From Massilia sp. H6 (GTDB lineage Bacteria > Pseudomonadota > Gammaproteobacteria > Burkholderiales > Burkholderiaceae_D): DNA of 64,000 nucleotides. The translations under genes were made by a program, and so were the position numbers. The stretch is from contig NZ_CP103371.1 in NCBI RefSeq assembly GCF_024802625.1, positions 2,418,001 to 2,482,000 of the forward strand, in the 5' to 3' direction. The notes below the pieces were generated by a model, which saw only the letters and a program-made list of their open reading frames with translations, was not told the origin of the DNA and did no database searches. Shown one piece after another: positions 41,835-51,371 of the stretch. Every line of letters starts with the position of its first letter. Within the stretch, counting starts at the first letter, position 1.

Positions 41835-42611
41835 TTACTGGATCTTGGCCTTCTTCACCAGGCTTTCGCGGTACTGGGCCAGCTGACGCTGTTGCAGTTG
41901 TTCCGCGACCTGCTGCTTGACTTCTTCCAGGGCCGGCACCTTCGCGGCGCGCACGTCTTCGAGCTTGATCACGTGGTAACCGTACTGGGTCTTGACCGGG
42001 GTCTCGGTGATGGCGCCTTTTTGCAGGGCGGTCATGGCCTTGGAAAACTCGGGCACGTAGTTGGCCGGGCTAGCCCAGTCCAGATCACCACCATTGGCTG
42101 CCGAACCGTCTTTCGACTGCTTGGCCAGCTCCTCGAACTTGGCGCCGGCCTTGAGCTTGCTGATCATGGCCTTGGCTTCGTCTTCGGTGGTCACCAGGAT
42201 ATGGCGTGCGCGGTATTCTTTCTCGCCCACCTGGGACTTGTACTTGTCGTACTCGGCCTTGATTTCGGCGTCCTTGATCGGGTTCTTCTTGACGTAGTCG
42301 GCCAGCATGGCGTTGATGATGATGCTCTGGCGCGCATTGTCGATCGCTGCCTTGACGTCGGCGCGGGCGCCAATGTTCTGCTTGTCGGCTTCCTGGATCA
42401 GGACTTCACGACCGATCAGGTCTTTCTTGATGGCGTCGCGCAACTGCGGCGAATCGGTGGCGCGGCCCTGGGCGACAACTTGCTTGACCATCTGGTCAAC
42501 CTTGGCCGCCGGGATGGGTTTGCCATTGACGGTCGCAACGTTTTGCGCGAACGCAGGCGCGGCAACCAGGGTCATCATGGCTAACAACAGGCGGGCTGGC
42601 TTCGAAATCAT
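41835..42611 (-). CDS. Secreted parvulin-type peptidyl-prolyl isomerase (copy 1)
   Basis: A periplasmic PpiC/PrsA-type foldase of 258 residues. It has a cleavable signal peptide (ALVAAPAFAQN, cut near residue 22), a helical N-terminal arm, a parvulin domain at about residues 130-225 (ARHILVTTEDEAKAMISKL through YGYHVIKLEDVRA) and a Lys-rich C-terminal helix. It is closely related to the next upstream gene and ends at a minus-strand terminator. Its own leader holds two hairpins that look like the terminator of the upstream copy. The likely role is folding of outer-membrane or secreted proteins. Confidence 0.92.
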   Translation of the reverse strand: MISKPARLLLAMMTLVAAPAFAQNVATVNGKPIPAAKVDQMVKQVVAQGRATDSPQLRDAIKKDLIGREVLIQEADKQNIGARADVKAAIDNARQSIIINAMLADYVKKNPIKDAEIKAEYDKYKSQVGEKEYRARHILVTTEDEAKAMISKLKAGAKFEELAKQSKDGSAANGGDLDWASPANYVPEFSKAMTALQKGAITETPVKTQYGYHVIKLEDVRAAKVPALEEVKQQVAEQLQQRQLAQYRESLVKKAKIQ

Positions 42612-42642
42612 TGTTGAGGTCCTATCTAAACACGAAAAAGTT

Positions 42643-42681
42643 CGCCGCAGGCGGCAAAAACCGGTACTGACTCAGCACCGG
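42643..42681 (-). terminator. Two tandem minus-strand terminators between the parvulin genes
   Basis: On the minus strand a CCGGT/ACCGG hairpin (42661-42681) is followed by five T (42656-42660), then a GCCGC/GCGGC hairpin (42644-42655) is followed by GAACTTTTT. Both lie just after the stop of the upstream parvulin gene at 42694, so the two copies may be partly uncoupled. Confidence 0.75.
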
Positions 42682-42693
42682 CGGTAACCTATA

Positions 42694-43473
42694 TTACTGC
42701 ACCTTTGCCTTTTTGACCATTTGGTCTTTGTACTCTTCGAGCTTCTTCTGGGCCAGGGCGTCGGCGATCTGCGGCTTGACTTCGGCCAGCGTCGGCAGCT
42801 TGGCGGCGCGGGTGTCATCGAGCTTGATGACGTGGAAGCCATTGGCGGTCTTGACCGGGGTCTCGCTGACCGCGCCTTTTTGCAGGCCAGTGAAGCCAGC
42901 GGCGAATTCCGGCGGGAACGAAGACGGGCTGGCCCATTCCAGGTCGCCACCCGTGCTGGCGGTGCCGGTATCTTTCGAGCCCTTGGCCAGCTCTTCGAAC
43001 TTGGCACCGGCCTTGATCTTGGCGATCACCGCCTTGGCCTCGGCTTCAGTCTCGAGCAGGATATGGCGCACGTGGTATTCCTTGTCGCCGGTCTGCTTGG
43101 TGAAACGGTCGTACTCGGCCTTGATCTCGGCATCGGTCACCGGGTTCTTGGCGATGTAGTCGCGCGCCAGCTGGTTGACAACGATCGCCTGGCGGGCGTT
43201 GTCGAGCGCCGCCTTGACTTCCGGCTTCTTGTCGTAGCCCTGCTTGACGGCTTCTTGCATCAGCACTTCGCGCGCGATCAGGTCGCGCTTGATCACTTCG
43301 CGCATTTCGGGCGAATCCTGGCCCTGGCCGGCGGCGACCACCTGCTTGACGACGGCGTCGACGCGCGACGACGGGATCGGCTTGCCGTTGACCACGGCGA
43401 GGTTCTGCGCATGGGCAGGGATGGCGACAACGGCGATCAGGGCGAACAGCAGGCGTGCTGGCTTCAAAGTCAT
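42694..43473 (-). CDS. Secreted parvulin-type peptidyl-prolyl isomerase (copy 2)
   Basis: A 259-residue paralogue of the neighbouring gene with the same plan: signal peptide (LIAVVAIPAHAQN), N-terminal helical arm, parvulin domain at about 130-226 (VRHILLETEAEAKAVIAKI through NGFHVIKLDDTRA) and a basic C-terminal helix ending MVKKAKVQ. I start at the ATG at 43473 because the signal peptide begins there. The frame is open upstream for 54 codons to the bolA stop but has no ATG, GTG or TTG. The gene follows bolA by 162 bases, the usual Burkholderiales order. Confidence 0.92.
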   Translation of the reverse strand: MTLKPARLLFALIAVVAIPAHAQNLAVVNGKPIPSSRVDAVVKQVVAAGQGQDSPEMREVIKRDLIAREVLMQEAVKQGYDKKPEVKAALDNARQAIVVNQLARDYIAKNPVTDAEIKAEYDRFTKQTGDKEYHVRHILLETEAEAKAVIAKIKAGAKFEELAKGSKDTGTASTGGDLEWASPSSFPPEFAAGFTGLQKGAVSETPVKTANGFHVIKLDDTRAAKLPTLAEVKPQIADALAQKKLEEYKDQMVKKAKVQ

Positions 43474-43635
43474 TTCTGGAATTCCTGTGGGAAGAGTTGC
43501 TTGGACGAGATTGCTCAGTTCTTGTACGTGGTTGTTTTTGTGTACGTCTTCTACTACAGCTTCTTTTACTTCTAGCGAAAGATTGTCTGCGATGATACTT
43601 AAAGCTGGCTGAAGGTGCTTGCCTCTAGCGAGCCG

Positions 43636-43914
43636 TCAGCCGGCATCGGACGGGGCGATGGCCGTGATGGCCAGGGCATGGATTTCCGCCTTGTTAATCA
43701 TTTCGTGCACGGCATCATACACAAGACGATGACGCATGACCAGCGACAGCCCGGCGAACTTGTCGGAGGCAATCTTGACGCTGTAATGGCTGCCGCCAGA
43801 GGCTGCGCCAGCGTGTCCGGCGTGCAGGTGTGAATCGTCGCTGATCTCGAGCAGGCTGGGGGCCAGCGCGGCCTGCAACTGCGCGCGCAGGCGTTCGGTA
43901 CGGTTAGTTTCCAT
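43636..43914 (-). CDS. bolA: BolA family protein
   Basis: A 92-residue BolA-type protein. BolA proteins partner with monothiol glutaredoxins on [2Fe-2S] clusters and influence morphology and stress. The start is the ATG at 43914: AGGAGG ends 9 bases upstream, whereas the in-frame ATG at 43923 touches the AGGAGG directly. The core SHYSVKIASDKFAGLSLVMRHRLVYDAV contains the conserved FxGxxxxxRHRLVY signature and His residues (HLHAGHAG) that can bind metal. It overlaps the end of yciB by 11 bases, so the two are translationally coupled. Confidence 0.93.
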   Translation of the reverse strand: METNRTERLRAQLQAALAPSLLEISDDSHLHAGHAGAASGGSHYSVKIASDKFAGLSLVMRHRLVYDAVHEMINKAEIHALAITAIAPSDAG

Positions 43915-44548
43915 TCGGTGCATCCTCCTGAATATGTTTGGACAGCATGAGCGATTGAATGATGATAAAGGCGAACAGGATGCCAGAGATGCCGAACAGC
44001 TTGAAGCTGACCCAGGCCCCGGTGTCACCTTCGAAGACCACAAAGGCCATCAGCAGGTTCAGCACGCCCAGCGCGACGAAGAAGGCGACCCAGGCGTAGA
44101 GCACGCGGGTCCAGACCGCTTCGGGCAGGCTCATGGCGCCCCCGAGCGCCGAGCGCATCAGGTTCTTGCGATAGACCAGGTGGGCGAACAGCAGGGCAGC
44201 GCCAAAGGCCCAGTACAGGATGGTCGGCTTCCACTTGATGAAGGTATCGTCATGAAAATAGATCGTGGCGCCACCGGCGACCGCCACGACCCCAAGCGAC
44301 ACCCACAGCATGCCATCGACCTTGCGCCGGCGCGCCAGCAGGTAGGCGATCTGGAGCACCGTGGCCAGGATCGTGACTGCCGTGGCCAGCAGGATCGGCG
44401 ACTGCGATGCCGGCACCGCGCCGCCCGAGATCAGTACGCCGAGGTAATCGGTGACCAGTCCGTGGGCCCATTCCTGGTGGCTTTCGCCGTATTTATAGAT
44501 GCCGAAGAACAGGATTACCGGCAGCATGTCGAACAAAAACTTGATCAT
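43904..44548 (-). CDS. yciB: Inner-membrane septation protein A family (YciB/IspZ)
   Basis: A 214-residue integral membrane protein with five to six helices. The start [19 protein letters not shown] is typical of YciB. YciB affects cell-envelope integrity and septation and interacts with division and cell-wall elongation proteins. The ATG at 44548 overlaps the msrB stop by 4 bases (ATGA), and its own 3' end overlaps bolA by 11 bases, so msrB-yciB-bolA form a tight operon. Confidence 0.94.
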   Translation of the reverse strand: MIKFLFDMLPVILFFGIYKYGESHQEWAHGLVTDYLGVLISGGAVPASQSPILLATAVTILATVLQIAYLLARRRKVDGMLWVSLGVVAVAGGATIYFHDDTFIKWKPTILYWAFGAALLFAHLVYRKNLMRSALGGAMSLPEAVWTRVLYAWVAFFVALGVLNLLMAFVVFEGDTGAWVSFKLFGISGILFAFIIIQSLMLSKHIQEDAPNGN

Positions 44549-44952
44549 GCGTCGCCTCGGGCCGGTTCGAAACGCAGCGAGGCCGAATTGATGCAGTAAC
44601 GCAGGCCAGTAGGCGGCGGACCGTCGGGAAAGACGTGGCCAAGGTGGGCATCGCACACCGCGCAAATGATTTCGGTGCGCAGCATGCCGTGGGTGCGGTC
44701 GGTCTTTTCAATGACATTGGCCGGATCGAGCGCCCGGAAATAGCTCGGCCAGCCGCAGCCCGAATCGAACTTGGCGTCGGATTCGAACAGCGGCGTATCG
44801 CAGCACACGCAGGTATAGATGCCGTGCTCGTGGTGGTCCCAGAATTTGCCGGTGAACGCGCGCTCGGTGGCGGCGTGGCGGGTCACCTGGTATTGCATCG
44901 GGTCGAGCTGGTCGCGCCATTCGGCGTCCGTTTTGGTCAGTTTGTCGGTCAT
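44545..44952 (-). CDS. msrB: Peptide-methionine (R)-S-oxide reductase MsrB
   Basis: MsrB reduces methionine-R-sulfoxide in proteins. Four zinc-binding Cys are seen as two CxxC-type pairs (CVCCDTPL and CAVCDAH), the GCGWPSYF block precedes FRAL, and the catalytic Cys is in [11 protein letters not shown] near residue 124. The length is 135 residues. I use the ATG at 44952 ([12 protein letters not shown]); a GTG at 44994 overlaps the selO stop (GTGA) and would add 14 residues, so that start remains possible. selO and yciB flank it in the same direction. Confidence 0.95.
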   Translation of the reverse strand: MTDKLTKTDAEWRDQLDPMQYQVTRHAATERAFTGKFWDHHEHGIYTCVCCDTPLFESDAKFDSGCGWPSYFRALDPANVIEKTDRTHGMLRTEIICAVCDAHLGHVFPDGPPPTGLRYCINSASLRFEPARGDA

Positions 44953-44990
44953 ATTGGTCTCGCGGGTAGCAATGCGGGTTCGGAACAGGC

Positions 44991-46433
44991 TCACGACGAG
45001 CAGCTCACTTCGAGGTGAGCGGCCCAGTCGGGCGGCAGGGCCGCGTAGGCGTCGTGTTCGGGTTGTTCGTCGAACGGACGCTCGAGCACGGCGAGCAGCG
45101 TCTGCACGCCGCTGTAGTCGCCACGCTGCGCCTGTTCGATTGCGGTCTGGGCCAGGTAGTTGCGCAGCACATATTTCGGGTTGGCGCGATGCATGGCGGC
45201 GCGCCGCACGTCATCGCGGCTAGCCTCGGCGCGCAGCCGGGCGCGGTACTGCACCGCCCAGCCATCGAAGGCTTCGCGCTCGAGGAACAGGTCGCGCACC
45301 AGGGCGTCCTCGCCTGGTCCGCCGTCCAGGCGCAGTTCGCCCAGTCGCCGGAAGAACAAGGTGAAGTCGGCGTGGTTCGCCTGCAGCAGCTGGAACATGG
45401 CGTCGAACAATTCTTCGTCGCCGGGGCGCACGTCGCGCAGGCCGAGCTTGGCGTGCAGGTGCTCGTCCATGCTGGCGCCAAAGGCCGGGCGATACACGGC
45501 GAGCGCCTCTTCGGCTTCGTCGGTCGTGCCGATCAGGGGCAGCAGGGCATTGGCGAGCGCGTAGCAGTTCCAGTGACCGACCGCAACCTGGTTGGCATAG
45601 GAATAGCGTCCGCCCTGGTCGGTGTGATTGCAGATGTGATTGGCGTCGAAGGCTTCCATGAAGCCGAACGGTCCGTAGTCGAGCGTCAAGCCCAGGATCG
45701 ACATATTGTCGGTGTTCATGACGCCATGCATGAAGCCGACCGCCTGCCACCCGGCGATGGTGCGCGCCGTGCGGCGGGTGACTTCCGCCAGCAGTTCCTT
45801 GTAGGGATTGGCGGCCCCGGCCAATTCCGGATACCAGTTGGCGATGACGTAGTCGGCCAGGATACGCAGCTCGTCCTGCTTGCCGCGCTGGGCCCAGTGC
45901 TCGAACGAGCCGAAGCGCACAAAGGTCGGCGCCATGCGGGTCACGACGGCAGCGGTCTCGACGCTCTCGCGGATCACCGGCTGGTGCGAGCCGGTCACCA
46001 TCAGGGCGCGCGTGGTCGGGATGCCGAGCGCCGCCATTGCTTCGGAGCAGAGAAATTCGCGCAGCGACGAGCGCAGCACCGCACGGCCGTCGCCCATGCG
46101 CGAATACGGCGTCAGGCCAGCGCCCTTGAGCTGGATTTCCATCCGGCCATGGCCATCACCCATGGGAAGGTCGCCCAGGGTGATCGCGCGACCGTCGCCG
46201 AGCTGGCCAGCCCAGACCCCGAACTGGTGTCCGGAGTACACCGCAGCCAGAGGCTGCGAGCGCACTGCCACCTTGTTGCCGGTGAAAACCTCGACGAAAT
46301 CCGGCTGCGCCAGCGTCTGCAGGTCGAGCCCGACCAATGCCGCGGCGGGCCCACTGGCGGCAATGAAGCTCGGCGCCGGCAAGGGCGTCGGCATCAGCCG
46401 GGTATAGAACGCCGGCGGTAATTCGGCAAACAC
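44991..46433 (-). CDS. selO: Protein adenylyltransferase SelO (YdiU)
   Basis: A pseudokinase-fold enzyme that transfers AMP to protein Ser/Thr/Tyr in redox control. Markers include [49 protein letters not shown] and the segment around [26 protein letters not shown], and it ends VSCSS. That C-terminal CSS end is usual for bacterial SelO and corresponds to the selenocysteine-containing tail of mitochondrial homologues. The start is uncertain: GTG at 46433 has no ribosome-binding site, while the in-frame codons upstream (DELPFDN) resemble the family N-terminus but contain no ATG, GTG or TTG before a stop. msrB follows directly. Confidence 0.93.
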   Translation of the reverse strand: MFAELPPAFYTRLMPTPLPAPSFIAASGPAAALVGLDLQTLAQPDFVEVFTGNKVAVRSQPLAAVYSGHQFGVWAGQLGDGRAITLGDLPMGDGHGRMEIQLKGAGLTPYSRMGDGRAVLRSSLREFLCSEAMAALGIPTTRALMVTGSHQPVIRESVETAAVVTRMAPTFVRFGSFEHWAQRGKQDELRILADYVIANWYPELAGAANPYKELLAEVTRRTARTIAGWQAVGFMHGVMNTDNMSILGLTLDYGPFGFMEAFDANHICNHTDQGGRYSYANQVAVGHWNCYALANALLPLIGTTDEAEEALAVYRPAFGASMDEHLHAKLGLRDVRPGDEELFDAMFQLLQANHADFTLFFRRLGELRLDGGPGEDALVRDLFLEREAFDGWAVQYRARLRAEASRDDVRRAAMHRANPKYVLRNYLAQTAIEQAQRGDYSGVQTLLAVLERPFDEQPEHDAYAALPPDWAAHLEVSCSS

Positions 46434-46558
46434 GTTGTCGAAAGGAAGTTCGTCAGCAGTAATGGCAATTCCAGTACAAGTAATCGGGTGAGCACAAAGG
46501 CGGGCGATATTGGCGGAATTCTACCGTACCCGCCCGATTCTCACCGCGCACCGGTGAA

Positions 46559-46738
46559 GGACAACTGGTGCTGGAGCGTGCTGGCATGGAGGTTAGCAGC
46601 AAAGAATTGCTGGCCTTCATCGATAAAAAAGTGGCAAAGTGGTGGATTCCGGACGATGTCGTGTTTCCCGAGGCGCTCCAGGTGGGCGGCACCGGCAAGT
46701 TCCAGAAAAACAAGCTGCGTGAGCTGTATCACGAACAA
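46559..46738 (+). pseudogene. Remnant 3' end of an AMP-dependent acyl-CoA synthetase gene
   Basis: In one frame this stretch encodes the last about 60 residues of a fatty-acyl-CoA ligase: EVSSKELLAFIDKKVAKWWI, PDDVVFPEAL and the catalytic-Lys region GGTGKFQKNKLRELYHEQ. No AMP-binding domain, start or Walker-like motif precedes it; upstream the frame reads into unrelated sequence, and downstream it runs on past the expected end. It is a relic left by deletion of most of the gene. It fills most of the 333-base gap 46434-46766 between selO and the amidohydrolase; the rest shows no gene. Confidence 0.75.
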
Positions 46739-46766
46739 TGTATGCCATTTGCCCCACCAGGACCCC

Positions 46767-48089
46767 ATGACCAAGACTCTGCTTTCCATACTACTGGCCG
46801 CCAGCGTGCTGCCGGGCGCCGTTCACGCGACTGAGCTGTCCAGGGCTGTCGCCAAAGACTATGACACCCACCTGGCGCCACTGCTCGATTACCTGCACCG
46901 CAATCCCGAGCTGTCCTTTCTAGAGGTGAAGACCGCGGCGCGCATGGCCAAGGAGTTGCGCGCGGCCGGCTTTAGCGTTACCGAGGGCGTGGGCGGCACC
47001 GGGGTGGTGGCGATCCTGAAGAACGGTCCCGGACCGCTGGTGATGATGCGGGCCGACATGGATGGCTTGCCGATGATCGAGAAATCCGGCTTGCCCAATG
47101 CCTCGACCGCCACCCAGAAAGACATGGAAGGCAATGTCACGCCGGTGGCACACGCCTGTGGCCACGACATCCACATGACCAGCCTGGTGGGCACGGCGCG
47201 CCGCATGGCGGCCGAACGCTCGGCCTGGTCGGGCACCCTGATGCTGGTGGGCCAACCGGCCGAGGAAAGGATCGGCGGCGCGCTGGCCATGATGAAAGAT
47301 GGGCTCTATCAACGCTTCGGCCAGCCGGATGTCGCGCTGGGCTTGCACGTCAAGGCCGACATGGCCACCGGCAAGGTGCACGCGTCCGAGGTCTCGCCGT
47401 ATTCCGGCGCCGACACGGTCGAGATCGCGATCAAGGGCGTCGGCGCCCACGGCGCCCAGCCGCACCGCGGCAAGGACCCGATCGTGCTGGGCGCGATGAT
47501 CGTGATGGGCCTGCAAACCATCGTCAGTCGCGAGCTGGGCCCGCGCGAACCGGGCCTGATCACGGTTGGCTCTTTCCACGGCGGCACCAAGGCCAATATC
47601 ATTGGCGACAACGCCAGGCTGCAACTGACCGTGCGCAGCGAAAGCCCGAAAACGCGCGAGCTGCTGCTCGGCGCCATCAAGCGCATGGCCGAGCACACCG
47701 CGCGCGCCGCCGGCATGGCCGACAACGAACTGCCCGAAGTGAAGCTGGTGGACACCCCGGCGCCGCCGGTGCTGAACAATGTCGAGCTGGTGCGGCGCCT
47801 GCGCGCGGCCTGGATCGGCAAGCTGGGGCCAGATGCCTTTGGTGCCGAAGAATTCCGCGAAGGCATGGGCTCGGAAGACTTCCCGATGTTCGTGACCGAC
47901 CCGTATATCCCGAGTGTGTACTTCACGATCGGCGGCACCGCCCCCGAGACCATCGCCGCAGCCAAGGCCGGCAAGCTGCGCCTGCCGAGTCATCACAGCC
48001 CGCTGTTCAAGGTCGAGCACGGGCCGGCGGTGCGGATGGGGGTGGAAGCGACGGTTGTGGCCTTGCGCGAGTTGATGGGCAAGCCTTGA
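46767..48089 (+). CDS. Exported M20 family amidohydrolase / metallopeptidase
   Basis: The start at 46767 is followed by a signal peptide (ending VHA, about residue 21); AGGA lies 6 bases upstream. The open frame before it belongs to the acyl-CoA ligase relic and is not part of this protein. M20 metal-ligand motifs are present: ADMDGLPM, HACGHDIHM (about 121-129), PAEERIGGA and GMGSEDFPMF. The dimerisation domain occupies about 200-310. Length 440 residues. M20D enzymes cleave N-acyl amino acids, indole conjugates or small peptides; the exported form implies a periplasmic substrate. A related cytosolic hippuricase-like role cannot be excluded. Confidence 0.92.
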   Translation: MTKTLLSILLAASVLPGAVHATELSRAVAKDYDTHLAPLLDYLHRNPELSFLEVKTAARMAKELRAAGFSVTEGVGGTGVVAILKNGPGPLVMMRADMDGLPMIEKSGLPNASTATQKDMEGNVTPVAHACGHDIHMTSLVGTARRMAAERSAWSGTLMLVGQPAEERIGGALAMMKDGLYQRFGQPDVALGLHVKADMATGKVHASEVSPYSGADTVEIAIKGVGAHGAQPHRGKDPIVLGAMIVMGLQTIVSRELGPREPGLITVGSFHGGTKANIIGDNARLQLTVRSESPKTRELLLGAIKRMAEHTARAAGMADNELPEVKLVDTPAPPVLNNVELVRRLRAAWIGKLGPDAFGAEEFREGMGSEDFPMFVTDPYIPSVYFTIGGTAPETIAAAKAGKLRLPSHHSPLFKVEHGPAVRMGVEATVVALRELMGKP

Positions 48090-48109
48090 GCTGCGCTGCC
48101 TTCGATCAC

Positions 48110-48131
48110 GCCGGTTAATGAACCAACCGGC
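48110..48131 (+). other. Hairpin after the M20 gene
   Basis: GCCGGTT (48110-48116) pairs with AACCGGC (48125-48131), loop of 8 bases, 20 bases after the stop, with no T-run. A second inverted repeat GCAGTG/CACTGC lies at 48214-48229. The gap 48090-48298 otherwise holds no gene I can support. Confidence 0.45.
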
Positions 48132-48298
48132 AGCCGCAGCTAAGTGCTCGACCGGAAATCAATGTGAATTTTGGCAAACAGAACCGGATGCGGGGCAAGG
48201 CGGCGAGTGTGCCGCAGTGCGAGCACTGCAAGCGCGAGCCAACGCAGCAACGCGCCGGTTATGGCAGCCAAAAACACATTTATTTAAGGGTGAGTACT

Positions 48299-49060
48299 TT
48301 AGTCGCGTGGTGGCAGCACATGGCGCAAGGTCGGCTCGATGCCCAGCGCCTGCAAGTGACGGACAATGTCCTCTAGCGTAGCGTCCTTGAGCAACAGGCC
48401 GTCGGGCCCTGCGCGGCGGGGCTCGAATGCGGGCCCCGGCGCCGGCATCGGGGCTGCCGCCGTGGTGGCCGTTTCGCTCTGCTTCATCGACACCAGCGCA
48501 TCAAAAAACTGCGCCTTGCCGATGCTGTCCAGGCCCTCCAGAAAGCCCACCTGCGCCGTCACGGGCGGCGTCATTTCCAGTCCGGCCTCATCGGCAAACG
48601 ACGCGCCCATGCCCGGGTGGATGAAAGCCGCCCACTTGCCGCTGGCCGTGCTCAACGATGGCGGCAAGGCCACTTCCACTGCCACCTGCAGGTCGAGCTC
48701 GGGGAAATGCGCGTCGCGCAGCATCGAGACGAAGCGGCGCACGTCGCCCAGCGGTACCGCTTCTTCGAGCGACAGCCAGAGCTGGTAGCCGCTGCCGCCG
48801 TCGATGCTGACGGCGGGCGGCGCAAAGCCAAACGACTCCTGCAGCCGGTTGGCCACCTCGCACAGGTTGGTCCAGTGCTGGGCCGGAGCGGCGCCACGCA
48901 CCTTTGGAAAGTCGATCACGATCGCCCGCATCAGGTCGTCGCGCGAGGCCAGTCCGACGCGCAGGGCCTGCATGCCCTGGAAGTGCTGGGCGAGCGCATC
49001 GGGCGAAGCCAGTTCGGGCATCAGGTAGAGCCGGTAAAGTTGCGCGATCAGTTTTTCCAT
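48299..49060 (-). CDS. Uncharacterised protein with primase-like SIDGGSGYQLWLSL motif
   Basis: A 253-residue protein with no signal peptide. The N-terminus (KLIAQLYRLYLMPELASPDALA) is helical; the middle has SIDGGSGYQLWLSLEEAVP, reminiscent of the SGGKGxHxW strand of archaeo-eukaryotic primase and LigD-polymerase folds, but the catalytic Asp residues expected of those enzymes are not evident. The C-terminal 60 residues are Ala/Pro-rich then helical. It is probably a conserved Burkholderiales protein of unknown function. It diverges from the beta-oxidation gene with 136 bases between their starts. Confidence 0.75.
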   Translation of the reverse strand: MEKLIAQLYRLYLMPELASPDALAQHFQGMQALRVGLASRDDLMRAIVIDFPKVRGAAPAQHWTNLCEVANRLQESFGFAPPAVSIDGGSGYQLWLSLEEAVPLGDVRRFVSMLRDAHFPELDLQVAVEVALPPSLSTASGKWAAFIHPGMGASFADEAGLEMTPPVTAQVGFLEGLDSIGKAQFFDALVSMKQSETATTAAAPMPAPGPAFEPRRAGPDGLLLKDATLEDIVRHLQALGIEPTLRHVLPPRD

Positions 49061-49124
49061 GGAAATCAGTTTGCTTGTCTCAAGAGGGCGCTATTCTGGC
49101 ACAGCCTGTCCTCGCAAGAAAATA

Positions 49125-49140
49125 AGACGAACGTTCTTTT
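49125..49140 (+). promoter_or_regulatory. Palindromic operator candidate (GAACGTTC) upstream of the beta-oxidation gene
   Basis: The 8-base palindrome GAACGTTC (49129-49136) lies within a longer imperfect dyad (49125-49140) 60-70 bases before the ATG at 49197, and TATAGTTTTATAG follows. TetR-type regulators of fatty-acid degradation often bind palindromes of this sort in proteobacteria (family knowledge). No regulator gene lies in the window. Confidence 0.4.
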
Positions 49141-49196
49141 AGTTGGGGTATAGTTTTATAGATAAGCAGCATCAATCACAAGGAGATAAGACAGAC

Positions 49197-51284
<2,088 letters not shown>

Positions 51285-51303
51285 ATCTTGGCTTGAATAC
51301 CCG

Positions 51304-51341
51304 GGCGGGGTAATGCGCCGTGCCGCGCGCATTACCCCGCC
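51304..51341. terminator. 15-bp hairpin between convergent genes, no U-tract
   Basis: GGCGGGGTAATGCGC (51304-51318) pairs perfectly with GCGCATTACCCCGCC (51327-51341), loop of 8 bases, between the convergent beta-oxidation and transporter genes. It lacks a T-run on either strand. Confidence 0.65.
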
Positions 51342-51371
51342 GTACCTTGCATTAGCTATCCGGGCTGATGG

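Noticed and set aside
46488-46766. N-terminal extension of the M20 amidohydrolase
   Set aside because: A signal peptide starts at 46767, and the upstream stretch encodes the acyl-CoA ligase relic in another frame.
48118-48381. Short plus-strand open frames after the M20 gene
   Set aside because: They overlap the convergent uncharacterised gene, have no ribosome-binding site, and show no recognisable domain apart from a chance CEHC pattern.
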